A stretch of 64,000 nucleotides of DNA, taken from positions 1,922,001 to 1,986,000 of the forward strand of contig CP114117.1 of NCBI GenBank assembly GCA_029959195.1. Direction: 5' to 3'. Of the stretch, positions 22,940 through 36,068 are shown in pieces. The notes under the pieces are model-generated. The model was not told the origin of the DNA, did not search any database, and worked only from the letters and a program-made list of their open reading frames with translations. The position numbers and the translations under genes are program-made. Numbering within the stretch: the first letter of the stretch is position 1; every line of letters begins with the position of its first letter. This DNA comes from Dictyophora rubrovolvata. Taxonomy: Eukaryota > Basidiomycota > Agaricomycetes > Phallales > Phallaceae.

Positions 22940-25483
22940 ATGCGGTTCTCAACGCTCCTGCTGTTTTCCGCCAGTACTCACATCTGTTTCACTCCTTGGA
23001 CAACTGCATCCCTTGTTGAGAGAGATCCCGAGGACAATAATACTTTACCTCTACTCGTTGATTTCCAGGTAGCACAGCCTCCCCCACTTCCGCAGGATGC
23101 CAAACAATGTACAATTCAAATCCTGGAGTAAGATTTGTTCAATAAACACGAGCAATCTCACGCATATATTTGTTCTCAGACGCACATTTGGAAACTCTTT
23201 TGGAGAGTACGTGTTTAAATTTTCTCATCGAAAAGGCGAAAAATACTCAAAGATGTTCTCGTAATGCACAGTCCAGAGGTCGTTCAGTATACGTAAGATT
23301 ATATGATTTTCTTTGTGTCTGAACATACACGTAACCGATCCACGTTGAAGACCGCCCACGGACTGTGGTGCTCCTGGGAGTTGGACAGGAATTAGTTTAA
23401 ATTGGACTGCTCATGCTAACGGAGTTTGTATCTTTTCCTTTGAAAAGAAGAGAAAAAAAGTGAACTGATTAATATGCAGACGCAATTTGATCGACTTAGT
23501 GCAATATCTTTCCACAATGTCGAAAGTAGAACGCAATTAACTTAGCTTTCAAACTAATACTTACGCCCTTTAGTATGGCGTACCTCGACTCCAGAACCTT
23601 CCGATGGCTTAGAAATAACTTGGACGTTTTTGAAAGATGTTACTCGATATACCCCGCTTTTCGCTAAAGCTGGGACGCTGATTCTGGATTTAAACAACTT
23701 GATAGAACCGGATGAAGGTCTGATTGGTGAATATGCTGGTGATTTCTTCTTCTTCTAAAGCCCTTCCGCATCAATTACAACAATCAATACACAGTTACCT
23801 TGAGTGCAACGTTTTTTGCTTCCGATAAACAACATCCTCCTGCAAAGACGGCAGATGCAATCATTCCCATATCCAATCTTTCCCCAAATATGGCGAATTA
23901 TGTTTCAGTCCCACCAGATTTTTCTGTGAGGAATAAATGCTATTGTCTTCTCCTTTAGGCGTCTCATTCAATTCATATGTAGCTCAATCAGACATTTCCT
24001 ATCAATACTATACAAGCATTTGCCGAACTATATGCTAGTGGGAACGGGAATGAAGAGTTTTGGGTTATTTTTTTTCTGTTTACGTACGCGATGTTTCACT
24101 TCTGACACCTCATTCGAAGTACTTCAATGCTGCCGATGAATTTTTCGACGATCTTCCTCCGGGCTTCACTTTCCCAGACGGCCCCTTCCGAGAGGTTCGT
24201 TTATTAGTAGATGGCCAGGTTGCTGGTGTGGCATATCCTTATGCGGTATTTTTCACAGGTGAAAAGCTGGTTTTCTCAGAAGTTTCGAGCTTGATTAACC
24301 ATTTATAAAGGTGCCATTGTCCCTCCTGCTTGGCGGTGAGTTATTTGTTTCTTTTTCCGGCATTCAACTTAAACGGTATCACAGGCCAATAACCTCTTAT
24401 GGCGCCTTGGACCTTCCAACTTATTATATCGACTTGACACCCTTTGTTCCCATGCTTGCTGATGGAAATCCTCATAATCTTACTTTGGACGTCGTTTCCG
24501 GAGAATCAAACCATACCATTAACCAAAATTGGTATGTTTTTTTTATGAGACAAAAAGATTCTTTTTTTAAAAAATCGCCAGGTTCGTTTCAGGAAACGTA
24601 CAGGTATATCGGTTTAAACCTGCCCAAAGTATTTTATTCTGACTAATAATATTCTATTTTCAAGGCCATAACAGATCCTTCTGGTAAACGAACTACTGGC
24701 AAAATTACCAAATACGAAGTTGGTCCTTTTGGCACCTCATCCGCTAAGGCTTCAATTGGCAACGGTGATATCAATATCACTGTTACTGCTGCGCGTAGTT
24801 TGCATATCGAGGCCGAAGTAGTCAGTGGAAGCGGAGAAACCAATCGTGTTGTTTGGCAACAGGACCTATCGTTCTCTAACACACAGTTTTATCTTGATGA
24901 CTTCGACGTCCAAAATTTAGTACAATCCAGTCGGGGAACTTCCTCATCAACACACAATGGGGTGACGGTTGTTCAAGACATTTTCGATTTCCCCGTTACA
25001 ATTGATCTTTCAGGAAATGCTACTACTAGTACGCCACTTGTACATGTGTCGCCATTAAAAATTGAATTCTCATTGCTCGACAGCTCTCTGCACGTTTGAC
25101 CATTCTTACATTAGGAATTTGATACCCAATCCAATTGTGACAGGAAGCACGATCAATGAACGCCAGTTCGCAAGTAAGTACGGAACTCTGTATCCAGTGG
25201 GTTTGTTTGACCGTCTAACATCTTTCTAGGCGGCTCTATTATCGAACTTTCTAACGGAGAACTAGCGGGAGGGGACAGTTCGAATAACAATACTTTCAGC
25301 TATGCTGACCTCGACGGAAACACCTTTACTCGAAGTGTGAATGCTTCAAACAATGTGATCCTGCTTGATCAACAAGGAGGCACTCTAGCTGGGGCCAGTC
25401 ATCATGGGACGAAGCTTTCACCCGAACAATTAGGATGGGTCGCTAAATTGCCTAATGGAAGAAATAAAGTCAAGTTAAATTGA
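22940..25483 (+). CDS. Secreted PNGase A-type peptide N4-asparagine amidase
   Basis: Family (PNGase A domain) members are secreted or vacuolar acid glycoamidases. Seen: signal-peptide-like start MRFSTLLLFSASTHICF; LPLLVDFQVAQPPPLPQDAK and the Cys-containing entry; then through several short introns WTGISLNWTAHANGTQFDRL, NVEVWRTSTPEP, GLEITWTFLKDVTRYTPLF, FREVRLLVDGQVAGVAYPY, FTGAIVPPAWRPITSYGALD, and LPTYYIDLTPFVPMLADGNP. The VWRTSTPEP and GGIxPxxWRPI blocks are characteristic. Many N-x-S/T sites suit a secreted protein. A further exon block (to 25483) encodes the conserved end with NNTFSYADLDGNTFTRSV. About ten introns, about 640 residues. Converges with the C1-THF synthase gene, 129 bp between stops. 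Unrelated by fold to PNG1 at 13631-15066. Confidence 0.87.
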
Positions 25484-25612
25484 TCTTAGCCGTACATATT
25501 GACACAAATACATGCACATAGCAAGCTGCAAATATAGATGACAGACTTGTATCGTGTTGAAACGATTAGTCATGTTCGTAACCCAGCGTTGATTAAAATT
25601 TTTATGAAGTCT

Positions 25613-28600
25613 TTAGAATAGACCAACAACTTTCCCACTTGAGTCTAAATCCACCTCCCAGAAGCCCGGTCTGAATGATCATTAAAACAAACGAAATCTC
25701 CTAGAGGGAATTTTTAGCTAACCTTGTGTTTAAGCCGGGCATTGTCTGCATGTCGCCAAGTAAGGGATATAAGAAACCAGCGCCAGCTGATAGTTTAACA
25801 GCACGAATTGGAATTGTAAACCCTTATATTCATCCGTTAGTCCAAGGCAACGAAAAAGATGGACCCGTATTGTCAATACTTGCCTGTCGGAGCACCCTTT
25901 AGAGTCGGATCATGACTGAAGCTATATTGAGTTTTGGCCATGCAGACTGAAAGGAAGCCAATCACAAAGGGGCATGGGGTAAATGAAGTAAAACGACTGA
26001 CTCGGTAGATGACCGTAACCTTGGCGAGTATAGGTTTCGATTTGTTTCTGAGCTAATTCGCTGAGTTCAACATTCTCCGCACGGTAAATCTCTCGTGCAA
26101 TTGTTGTAATCTTGTCTTCGATTAAGGAGTCCAAGTCGTACAAGAATTTGAAGTTTGATGGTTGTTCACAAGCTTCAATGACTGCCTTAGCGAGGGCGAC
26201 GGCGCCCAAACCACCTTCAGCCCAGTGGTTACTAACGACAGCAGCGTCTGCTCCCGCTTTTATCGACTCTTCCCGAACGAGTTCCAATTCCGCCGATGTG
26301 TCGGTCCTGTATATATATTTTTTATTGGTAGAAAGTGACAGAAAGATAGAAAGATGCATACGCAAACTGATTTATGGCAACAATAACCTTAACACCAAAC
26401 TTACGACAATTCTCGATATGCCTCGTAAGATTTTTAATCCCCTCTTTCAGTGTAACAAGGTCTTCTTTTAGGTAGCTGGCGTCAAGAGGTTTTCCTGGTG
26501 TCACATCAGGCGCACCACCATGCATCTTCAAGGCTCGAGTGGTCGCCACAATGACCGTGGCATCGGGTTTCAGTCCACTGACACGACATTTGATGTTACA
26601 GAACTTCTCCATTCCCATATCTGCACCAAATCCGCCCTCTGTTAAGACATAACCTTGATACTCGGGAGATTCCCCTTCCTCTATACCGGCAAGTTTCAAC
26701 GCTACCATGTCCGCCAAGATAGAAGAGTTTCCGTGGGCGATATTTGCGAATGGACCAGCATGTACGAACACTGGAGTCCCCTTATGGAACGCGTCGGTAA
26801 ACTAAACACAATATCAACGCTAACCTTACCTCTAAAGTTTGCATCAGGTTGGGTTTAATGGCATCTTTCATTAGGACAGCCAGGGCACCGCCGACTCCAA
26901 TATCGTCTGCCGTGATAGGATCACCATTTTTGCTTGTAGCAACAACCATTGCGCCCAATCTGAGCAATGCGATGGCGACGATGGTTAGAATATACAAGTA
27001 CAATAGCGTGAGCGCACAAACCGTTCTCTCATGTCAGCGAGATTGTTGCTTAAGGCGAGAACCGCCATTGCTTCACTTGCCACGGAAATATCAAAGCCAG
27101 CTTCCCGTTCATGACCCTTTTCCGTCGGATTACGACCGAGAGTAACTTTCCGTAAGAATCTATCATTGACATCGAGGACACGATTCCATGTAATTGTTTC
27201 TAGATCGACATCAAGTCGGGCGAACGATCGGATTTCTTCCGCCGTCAGATCATCTGGGTTGGTTTTAGTGATTCCAAGTTTTTTGAGACGTTTCAGCATT
27301 AATGGAGCGAATGATCGGGAGCCCTTTTTCCCAGGAACTAACCGACTATAAAGTGCTTTATCGGTCTGGGTAGCCTCATGAAAAATTCTTGCATCTAATG
27401 CCGCAGCTGCAAGAATCATTATTGCATTGTACTAGAATTGAAGAGTAGATCTCTACCCAACAAGTTGTTCGCAGCAGTCACTGCATGAATGTCTCCCGTG
27501 AGGTGTAGATTGAACTGGAACTCGCGTCACGAAAATTATGAATGCTTTCGAATAATCTTAGCCTTACTTCATCCATGGGAATTACTTGACTGTAACCTCC
27601 TCCTGCAGCCCCACCCTTGATACCGAAGGTGGGTCCTTGACTTGGCTGTCTTACGCACGCAAATGCTGGTCTACCAAGGTGAGCACCTAGAGCCTGGGCC
27701 AAACCGATGGTTGTGGTGGATTTTCCCTCTCCAAGGGGTGTTGGAGTAATTCTATAAACATGTGATAAGGAAAAACGACCAAAAAAATGGAGCTGATCTT
27801 CTTACCCAGATATGACAATATATTTTCCATCTTTTCTGTGTGCAAGTCGCTCTAAAACGCTCAGCTCGACTTTGGCTTTATATTTACCATAGCTCTCTAG
27901 TTCATCCGAACGTAAACCAATCTCCGCGGCTAAGTCAGCAATCGGTTTGGGTACTTGAGATTGAGCAATGATGATATCACTGGAGGCAGTTCATTATTCG
28001 TTGCTAGGCTTCTTGTTTTTTGAGGGGCTCACCTTGGAACTTTGGGCAGGATATTCAGCTTAAGCGGTTTGATAGAGCGTTCCAAAGATCTATTAAACAG
28101 TCGGTGTGCACTTTGAAAAGTGTTTTCCATTAACATGGCCACCGTCATTGGACCCACTCCTCCAGGCACAGGCGTAATGTGAGCAGCAACTTGAGAGGCA
28201 GATGAAAAATCGACATCGCCCACAAGACGTTGACCAGATTTTTTGGAGGAATCTACAAGCACTATCAACAGACAGAACTTCTCAGGGGAGTAGAAGGAGC
28301 TTGCCAGGGATATAGGTGGTACCAACGTCGATTACGACAGCTCCGGGCTTAATCCAACTTCCCTGGACAAATTCGGGCTTCCCCATGGCACAAACCAAGA
28401 CATCAGCGGACTTGATCTAATAAGACCATAATATATGCTAGGTCGAAGGAAGGACATATGGTTGCTTACAATCTCAAACATATTCTTGGTTCTGCTGTGG
28501 CACTGTGTGACTGTTGCATCTCGTTTTCGAAGCATGGCAGTGACCGGAGTTCCGACGATATCACTGCGACCCAGCACAACAGCATGAGCACCCGATAAGG

Positions 28601-29311
28601 AGACGCCTGTTGTTTCAATCAGCTTGATAACACCTGCGGGCGTACAGGGTGCAAACAAGGGAGAAGAGGCTTTAGAAGCTAGGTGACCGACATTATAGGC
28701 ATGGAATCTAAGATAGAGGATTCAGCATCAACATGCACAGCAGCACAGATAAGCGGAAGGGACAGACCCGTCGACATCCTTCTCCGGATTTACAGCTTCA
28801 GTAACTAATCTTTCTTGCTCGGAGGTCACGTGAGGACCTAACGGTAGCTGGACTAGGATTCCGCTGACAGCTTCGTCTGCATTGAGCTGTCTAACGATGG
28901 CAACGACCTCTTCGTATGTGGCTTCCAAGGGTAGAGTGATGTGCTTGAACCGTATGCCCACTTCTTCGGCGGCCTTGGCTTTCATTCGGACATATAGGGA
29001 CGAATCAGGCCGTTCACCAGCTTGTACTACTACAAGAGTTGGGCGGAACCGAGGGAAACGGGATTTTACATCTCGGATGCGATTTGCGATATCTTCCCGT
29101 ATTGATCTGTTTTGAGATAGAGAAATAAAGGATAGTAACCGTGAGCTGGTAAAATACAATTGCAGATGAATACAAACTTGGCGAGTGCACTCCCATCGAT
29201 GATTCTCGAACTCGTCGTCATCATGCGACAAAATCGTAACGCGTTGAATGTAGTCAATGGCAGATATCGCAGACGGTTCCGCCAAATTTCATGTCGTACG
29301 AGCGCTAACAT
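25613..29311 (-). CDS. C1-tetrahydrofolate synthase (dehydrogenase / cyclohydrolase / formyl-THF ligase)
   Basis: Trifunctional enzyme of one-carbon metabolism (yeast Ade3/Mis1), supplying 10-formyl-THF for purines. Seen: N-terminal FolD domain with [20 protein letters not shown] (first intron donor GTTTGT after ALA plus AA), [78 protein letters not shown]. The formyl-THF ligase domain has P-loop [97 protein letters not shown], and ends [18 protein letters not shown] at 25613. About 940 residues, full length. Two possible starts: 29311 ([17 protein letters not shown], Arg-rich) and an internal Met-Met at about 29224, next to IIDGSALAK. The longer form resembles a mitochondrial presequence, so dual targeting is possible. 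Confidence 0.93.
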
Positions 29312-29806
29312 TCAGTTGAGCGCACGTGAGCTCAGGGTCAATCGGAGTCGCAAGTTTGATAAGCTTTCTGAAAACTTGAAGAATAATGCAGTTACTGCGA
29401 GACAAGAGAAAAAAGGACGCCAAAATGAGGATGAATATTCACTGCTATATAAATAAAATGACGATGATGACGGCAGAGTCAGGCTTGTGAGATTGATTCT
29501 CCAGCCTAACACGTACAAGATCCACTAAAATTTAGCTCAGGTTTTACTTTTTTGCGTGCCGTGAAATTATTAGCGCGAGACAACTGCTAAAAATTGCCCA
29601 ACAATGCCGCCAGCTCAACGTCAAAGCCAACGGCGACTCTTCATTACTGGGAAAACTATGGGCGCTTATACGATTAGTAATCAGCATGCTGCGAAGCCGT
29701 CACCTGACCGTGACCGCGGTTGAAATTCCTATCACGTTGCTTCTGAGGCGCGCTCATTTCCTCGCAGATTCATCGTGCAAGTTTTGACTTCAATGTACTT
29801 TGGAAG
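29312..29806. other. Intergenic 495 bp, divergent promoters
   Basis: Between C1-THF synthase and the S/P-rich nuclear gene. Short open frames occur on both strands without any resemblance; nothing further seen. Confidence 0.45.
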
Positions 29807-32562
29807 ATGTCCCCCTCCACTCTGGCACTAACTTCTGATACAGACTCAGACTCCGAACCAAATACTACTCACGCGAATGTCTTCTGGGGGCATTTAAAAA
29901 CACCCGAGAAATCCAGGATCGACAATGACCCACCTCAAACCATTCTTAGGTCCAAGCTAACTGTCCTAGCACGGCCCAATGAGTCGCCTACTAACTTAAT
30001 GCGCGAAATTCCTCAGAACTTGAGCACTGTCGATGGCGAAAAAACAGGTATGTGTTCTTATCTGTCGACGATCGGTCACCCGTTTAGTTTTGCTATCACA
30101 TAAAGATCCCTCACAAGCCGCCTTCGCTGATTCAGGCCTTCAAGAGAAAGGCCGTAACCCTGGTGAGTTTTCACTAGAAGCTGTGCGTTCCCTTCTCATC
30201 ATTCTCCCAGAGTTAACGACCACTGCTTCGTCTGCAGTTTCAATCGTTGAGAATGCGAACGCCCTCGGCGTGAAAGAGCCCAGCCCTCACTCACCCATAC
30301 GGAGTCCTGAGAACGACCGGAAGAACGACAATGTCAATCTCACAGGCACTACGCCTCCTAATACAAGTGCTCCAGCCCCAGCCACCCCACCGAGTACTCG
30401 ACCAAGCGTCTCGAATATACATTCCTCTGAATTGGACCTCCAAACTACTCCGCGTGTTATCTCACCCGTTAAACCTACGCGTCAATCTCCCAACCCTTCG
30501 TCTTCGCACTCCACCTTCATCAAAGCATTGGACAAAACACCTGTCAAACCAGCAAATGGCCCTCCCCACTGTTTAGTCTCTCCAAGCACCCCACAGGTCG
30601 GCGACAACAGTATTCGGAAAGAGAGACGGATGAAGTTGAAAAATAATGAAGATCGAGGACGATTTCAATTGTTGTCTCTTAGTCCAGCCTCTACTAACGT
30701 ACTAAACCTAGTACAATCACCGCTTCGAAATGTCGACAATAAACTTACCATACCCCAGAGTCCCGTACAAAAAAAGGCGCAACGAATACTCGTTCCGGCA
30801 TTATCACGGTCTCCAGTTAAACCCTTTGGATTACTCCGTCTTCCATCTCCAGTTAAACTTGATGATCCTAATCGAATACCTGCCCGTCGAGTTCCCATTC
30901 CTCATAGTCCTTTACGAACGGTCCAAAATGATTCTCTTATTTACTCATCTGCACGTCGGATCCCAATCATCGGTGGCAATAAAAACATGGCTAACCATCC
31001 TGATACACCGAAACAGACTGCTGATATCTCCATGTCAACTCCGTTCGCGCCATCTGACCTCCTCGGACATTCCCATAATATTGTCTCTTCGACTAGTCCC
31101 CCAAAAAGAAGCACAGAGCTTGTTCCAAGCGCAGGACCTTTCACATCCTCCCAGAGGAGGTTAGACCCAACTCGAAGCGGCAGCGCCGCCAAAGCAGGGC
31201 CGTCTAGACTCCCTATACTATCCGCTCGATCTGTAACAATTCAACCCCCGTCGAATTCGTTGGCCGTTCGAAAAAGACTTGACCCGACGCCAGCCGCCAC
31301 AGTAGTACGTTGATTGATCCGTCTCAAGTCACATTATATCTGAAATTATGCAGCCTTCACAAATACCTTCTCCGGCCAAGCCGAAAACGGGGAATAATGC
31401 ATTCGCGCTTGTGTCTCAGACTCAAAACATATCACCAGAGTTGAAACGTAAACGGGCAGAAATCGAATCAGAAGATGAGCTCAACGAAAGACCGCATAAA
31501 CGAACAACTGCAGAGACGGGCCGGCCGCGAATAGAGATTTCACAAGGGACTACTGGGTCGATTATTCAAGGAACCTTGGGTATTACCCACGATCCTCCTA
31601 AACTAGCGAGCGATAAGATGGAAACGGACGAGCCAACTTCCTTAATAACAAAGGCAGAACCATCGGTAGTACCCAACTCACATCCAAGACGAACGTCGCG
31701 CGTTCGTAAATCAACTACAACACCTCTAAAAGCTCGAAGTCGGCCGTTGACTCAAACTAGTGCTCGGCCACTTTCCTCTCGCACAGACTCACCATCGCCG
31801 TCAAAATTGCATGCTAGGCCCCCATCGCGGCCACCTTCGAGAAGTGCTAGTCGTAGCGCGTATAATCTTGATATTTACCCCGATAATCCACGTCAGCTCC
31901 AATGGCTCACGTCACACAATACACAACGCAATCAAGAGTCCGTTGTCGAACTTGAACATCAAACCATCCGGAAATTCGGACATCGTCCTCCTAGTCCTAG
32001 CAGTAGGTTCCGCGTTGATGCAAAGAAGAGCCGCGAGGAACGAGAAGCCAGAGCAGAAAGACGTCAGCGACGAGATCGAAACAATGATGGTCTGATTTCT
32101 GACGTCACATCATGCGTCGAGGCTACTGCTTCCTCCTCCAACGTAACCAACCAACACAAGCACATGCGAGCACCCGGTGATGATGACGACTACGAAACAC
32201 CAGTCAAGAGTCAGTCACTGGATGGAGTTACTAAAATGGTTAAATGGAATAGAGACCTCCTCGCGACCTCTGGTTCCGAATCCTCTGAGCAACAAACCCG
32301 GCCGAAAGTTAAACTTAAGAGCTGTCTTTTACGGGAACCCACAGTAAGCGGTGACGACAACACTACTACGAATAGACCATTTGAAATTTTCGTTTTTGTT
32401 TTTTCTTTCTAGACATTAGCCCTTAATTTTCTTGGTAATGTGGCCCACGCAGATGAACCGCTTCCTGATGTGGTAAAAGAACACATCGTGATATCACGAT
32501 TTGTCTATGACGATGATATACAAGAAGAGTCCCCTCGTCGGTCAAAGAAGAAACTCGTATAA
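29807..32562 (+). CDS. Unrecognised S/P-rich, likely nuclear protein with repeated SPVK sites
   Basis: I do not recognise a family. Four exons join in frame: 29807 to about 30047, then 30109-31302 (junction codes EKTDPSQAAF), then from about 31352 (TPSQIPSPAKPK) to 32343, then 32413-32562 (TLALNFLGNVAHADE). About 840 residues, mostly disordered, rich in Ser, Pro, Thr, Arg. Repeated S/T-P-x-K/R motifs (ISPVKPT, KTPVKPA, RSPVKPF, PSPVKLD) match the cyclin-dependent-kinase consensus. Basic clusters (LKRKRAEIE, RPHKRTT, RRSKKKLV at the very end) look like nuclear localisation signals. A Glu/Arg-rich stretch (KKSREEREARAERRQRRDR) may be helical. Inferred: a nuclear, cell-cycle phosphorylated protein. 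No enzyme motif is visible. Confidence 0.65.
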
Positions 32563-32661
32563 ATTGGATCACATCTAAGTACACTTCTTACATATGTAAA
32601 TGGCACACTTAGCTAACGCTACCTACTTCTTTACTGTTTGTACAAGTTATCTATGTAATAT

Positions 32662-33902
32662 TTACGCCTTGGGTTGCCTGTAGTTTATGGTTACCGAAGC
32701 CTGGTTAACAGGTAGTATAAGGACATCAGCGATGTTCACGTGTGGTGGACGCGAGGCGGCCCAGACGATCTCTTCAGCGATATCGTGGCCGGTCACTGAA
32801 GTTTGTTGTAGTTAGTTCTGTATGTCAAGAAAAAACTGGACGAGTACGGATACGCAAAGACATACAAGGGTGTAGTCCGTCATATACTTTATTGGCAGCC
32901 GCTTTGTCCCCGCGGAATCGAACGAGTGAAAACTCTAAAAAGAAAGGAAGATTATGAGCATCCGTTTTTAAAGAATACAAGTCTAATCCTATTCACCTGT
33001 TTCGACCATTCCTGTCGTTATAGTACAATTTAGCTCACAGTTGTGAATTTTAGTTTCAGTCATACCTGGTAAGATTTGGGTTACGCGAATAGGCGTGGCG
33101 ACAAGCTCGCGACGAAGGGCACCATTGAATGCATCAACGCTAAAAGGGAAGGACGGAATTACATACATCGCGCCTCGCGGTGGAATTGCGTGAAGGAAAG
33201 AAAGGCACACACGCATGTTTAGTTGCACAATAAATGGAGCCACCTGCATATGTCTCTATTCCAGCAATTGAACCCAGATTGATAACATGGCCTGCATTTC
33301 GTTCCTTGAAGTCTATCATAAATGAATAAGGACAAGTCGAATATACGATATAGGGTGCCTCACGTCGGACCAAGATCTGAGTAATAGCAATGAGCCCAAG
33401 TACGTTGGTTCCAAACATGGCATCAATATCTGCTTCGGCGATGTCTCCTACTTTCTCTACACCATACACAAAGCCAGCATTGTTAACTAGAAAGAAAACA
33501 AACGTAAGACACATGTTGTGTAAGCCATTCCAATGGGATGAAAAACACACCCAGTATATCAATGTCCTTTAAGTGAGGAGGGATCTTGGACCATAGGTTG
33601 TTGACTGCTGTGCGATCGCTGATATCTAAGACGACTGATTCAAATACCCCGCCAGACTGCGAACCCCCTTCCTTGTGCGCAGAAACGCAAGCCTCTTTTA
33701 CTGCAGCTAGAGCCTCGGCTCTGCGTGCAAGCAGTATTACATTGGACCCGGCTTTGGCAAAAAGGACGGCTGTAGCCTAGTAGATCCGTCAATATCTGGC
33801 TTGGTCAAAGGGCCTGCGGAAACGTGCCTTGCCTATACCTGCGCTCGCACCCGTTACCAGAACAGTCTTTCCGGCGAGACGTGCACCACTGAAGATAGAC
33901 AT
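32662..33902 (-). CDS. Short-chain dehydrogenase, NADP 3-hydroxy acid dehydrogenase type (YMR226c-like)
   Basis: Classical SDR with Rossmann fold; yeast YMR226c oxidises L-allo-threonine and 3-hydroxy acids with NADP. Seen: MSIFSGARLAGKTVLVTGAS and GIGKATA (TGxxxGIG cofactor site, split by an intron near 33788-33816); FESVVLDISDRTAVNNLW; DIDILVNNAGFVYGVEKVGD (NNAG); NVLGLIAITQ; HVINLGSIAGIETYAGGS (catalytic Ser); YCATKHAVDAFNGALRRELV (Tyr and Lys of YxxxK); RVTQILPGMTETEFSLVRF. These blocks are conserved in the YMR226c group. About six short introns; about 280 residues. End at 32662. The Met at 33902 sits ideally before the first strand; an upstream open stretch to 34289 is not needed. Divergent from the SET gene, 258 bp between starts. 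Confidence 0.9.
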
Positions 33903-34160
33903 TCTGTGTAGCGAGAAGAACGTCGATGAGGAACGAGGACGATGTCGACCCTTAGTAATGTAGCAATTACCTTCTTGGAAAGTTACTTGACCACGGTCTG
34001 TGGATTGGTAGAGAAATAAATGCGCTCTTCCAAAACATGCTGCATGTTCGTCCGATGCCCCGGTCGGCAGCCTGAGAATACAACCACCATCCGGCCCGCC
34101 GTCACCCGAGTTATCGCTCAAAGCTAATGACTGCTCTCCCTTCCAGCACATCATCATCTT

Positions 34161-35859
34161 ATGGCAAGTTCTACAGACGATAATGCAATCGATGTCGGCT
34201 GGGAAAATCTTATATCTTGGCTGGAGACATTCGACCCAGATATCCAGAAAAACCTTTGCGTTTACAGTAAAATAATTCCAGGTTGGCACTGGACATCATG
34301 ATGTTGCTCAAAGCCATGCTTTGTTAATTCATCCATGTTTAGGAGCCGGAAGAGGTCTATTCGTTAACAGAGACGTGGCCGTAAGTAAATAGTATACGAA
34401 TTCATCCTAGATCGCGTATGTTCCACGATAATCGAACCAGCCCGATACACCCTTGTTCTCCGTCCCAAGTGCTGCCTACTTGAACGCTTCCACGCTGGCC
34501 AAGCTCTATATAAACTCCGACAATGACCACAAATTATCTGCAGTGCAGTTGATATCATTGCATCTATACATCCATAGACCTGACACACAAAACAATATCG
34601 AACAATCTAGTCACCATGCATATAGTCCATACCTTGCGATTCTACCCCAAAATTTCGCCAGTCATCCTTTGTCATGGCTTGCATCGAATGTTCATTCAAC
34701 ACTGTTAGCCTGCATGCCCCCGGTAGCTCAGAAGAATCTCCACAAAAGGTTCGATCAATTTCAACAGGACTGGAAGGCAGTCTCTGCATACCTAGTAAGG
34801 CAATGCGCTCCAATGTCTGCCTGACAATCAACTAGTTCTTCAGAATTACTTGTCGCAAATATCTTCCGAACCCATTCCGTCTTCGTTTGAAACCTGGAAG
34901 TGCACAGCGAACAAGGAAGCAGAACTAGAAAGATATCTCTGGGCCTGGCTTAATGGTTGGTACTATCAAACTCGTCAAACACGGACTGGTACTAATCAGA
35001 ATCACCTAATAACTAAGTTAATACCCGCTGTTTCTATATGTCGTTATGTCCCTCCAGATCAGACCCCGATAATATTACCTTGTGTCCTCTGGCTGACCTC
35101 GCAAATCATAGCTCTCTCGAACAGCAAACCACTACCAAAACCCCCGTTCCCACTTTTTATTCCCCTTCAACATCAGCCCTGCGAAAAGACAACGAGATTT
35201 ATCTAAAATACGGCTCACACAGTAATTCAACGCTTTTCACGGAGTACGGTTTTGTTGAAAAAGGTTTCCCGAATGGCGGCCAAGTTGATGTAGAAGATGT
35301 CATAAAGGCTCGGTTCGAAGCTCTCGGAGATCTAGGGATATGGATGAGATCTCTCCTTGAAGATACCGGCTTTTGGGGGTAATAAGTATTTTTTATGTCG
35401 TCGTTTTTTTGGGATTTGGACCTGATATTAGTTGTATCTTTAAACAGTGATTGGTTTTTATACGACTTTCCTCCACCAGCGTCCCCTTCTTATCGGATCC
35501 TCCCTGCCTTGCGGCTTCTTCAGCTTTCTTGCACCCTTTCGCGTGATATCATGCTGACTCGCGATCCCTTTACTTCTTCAAAGGATCTACAAGCATGGAA
35601 GGATACTATATTTGGAGAAAATGAAGTGGTCTCCCAATCAAATGAGAGTGCCGTTTGGAACTGTATCTCTTCCATTTGTGAATTGATTAGCACTCGTGCT
35701 CGTACAGGTTTGCAAGCTTTACAAAAGGCTCAACCTACTACTGGCGAGGCTTTCCACGAATGGCAAAACCATGCCGTGGAGTGTATTCGACAACTTTGGC
35801 TGGAGGAATTGTGCGTTGCAGAGGCGGTCATCCAGACTATCAAATCTGGAGAAGTCTGA
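34161..35859 (+). CDS. SET-domain protein, Rkm/SETD3-like lysine methyltransferase family
   Basis: Likely cytosolic or nuclear protein-lysine methyltransferase; substrates in this group include ribosomal and elongation-factor proteins. Seen: MASSTDDNAIDVGWENLISW; after a short intron the SET N-half GRGLFVNRDVAPDTPLFSVP; a long helical insert (SWLASNVHSTLLACMPP; WKAVSAYLVRQ); then SET C-half with LCPLADLANHSSLEQQ (NHS, S-adenosylmethionine contact), EIYLKYGSHSNSTLFTEYGF (the conserved Gly-Ser/Asn and EYGF-type block), and a Rubisco-LSMT-type helical C-terminal part (RILPALRLLQLSCTL). Introns near 34270, 34381-34438, 34800, 34960-35060 and 35381-35450. Which lysine substrate it has cannot be told. 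In the inferred ancestral order this gene stood next to the broken coiled-coil gene. Confidence 0.82.
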
Positions 35860-36068
35860 TACGGTTCTCTTAATAAACATTAAAATCGTACATCTTCCCT
35901 TCTGACCACACAGATATGCGGAACTGTCAGTTCGGTTACATATATATCTGGCGAGACACAACTTCGAAAATTCGAAGTGAAGGAGGAGGAATTATAGCAT
36001 TCTATGAATATAAATTCTGCATCTATCCGCAACTCCCTGATCAAAACTAGGAAGTTAATGGAAGGAAA

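Noticed and set aside
33903-34289. N-terminal extension of the short-chain dehydrogenase
   Set aside because: The open stretch upstream of 33902 has no domain features, overlaps the divergent SET gene, and the Met at 33902 fits the family start.
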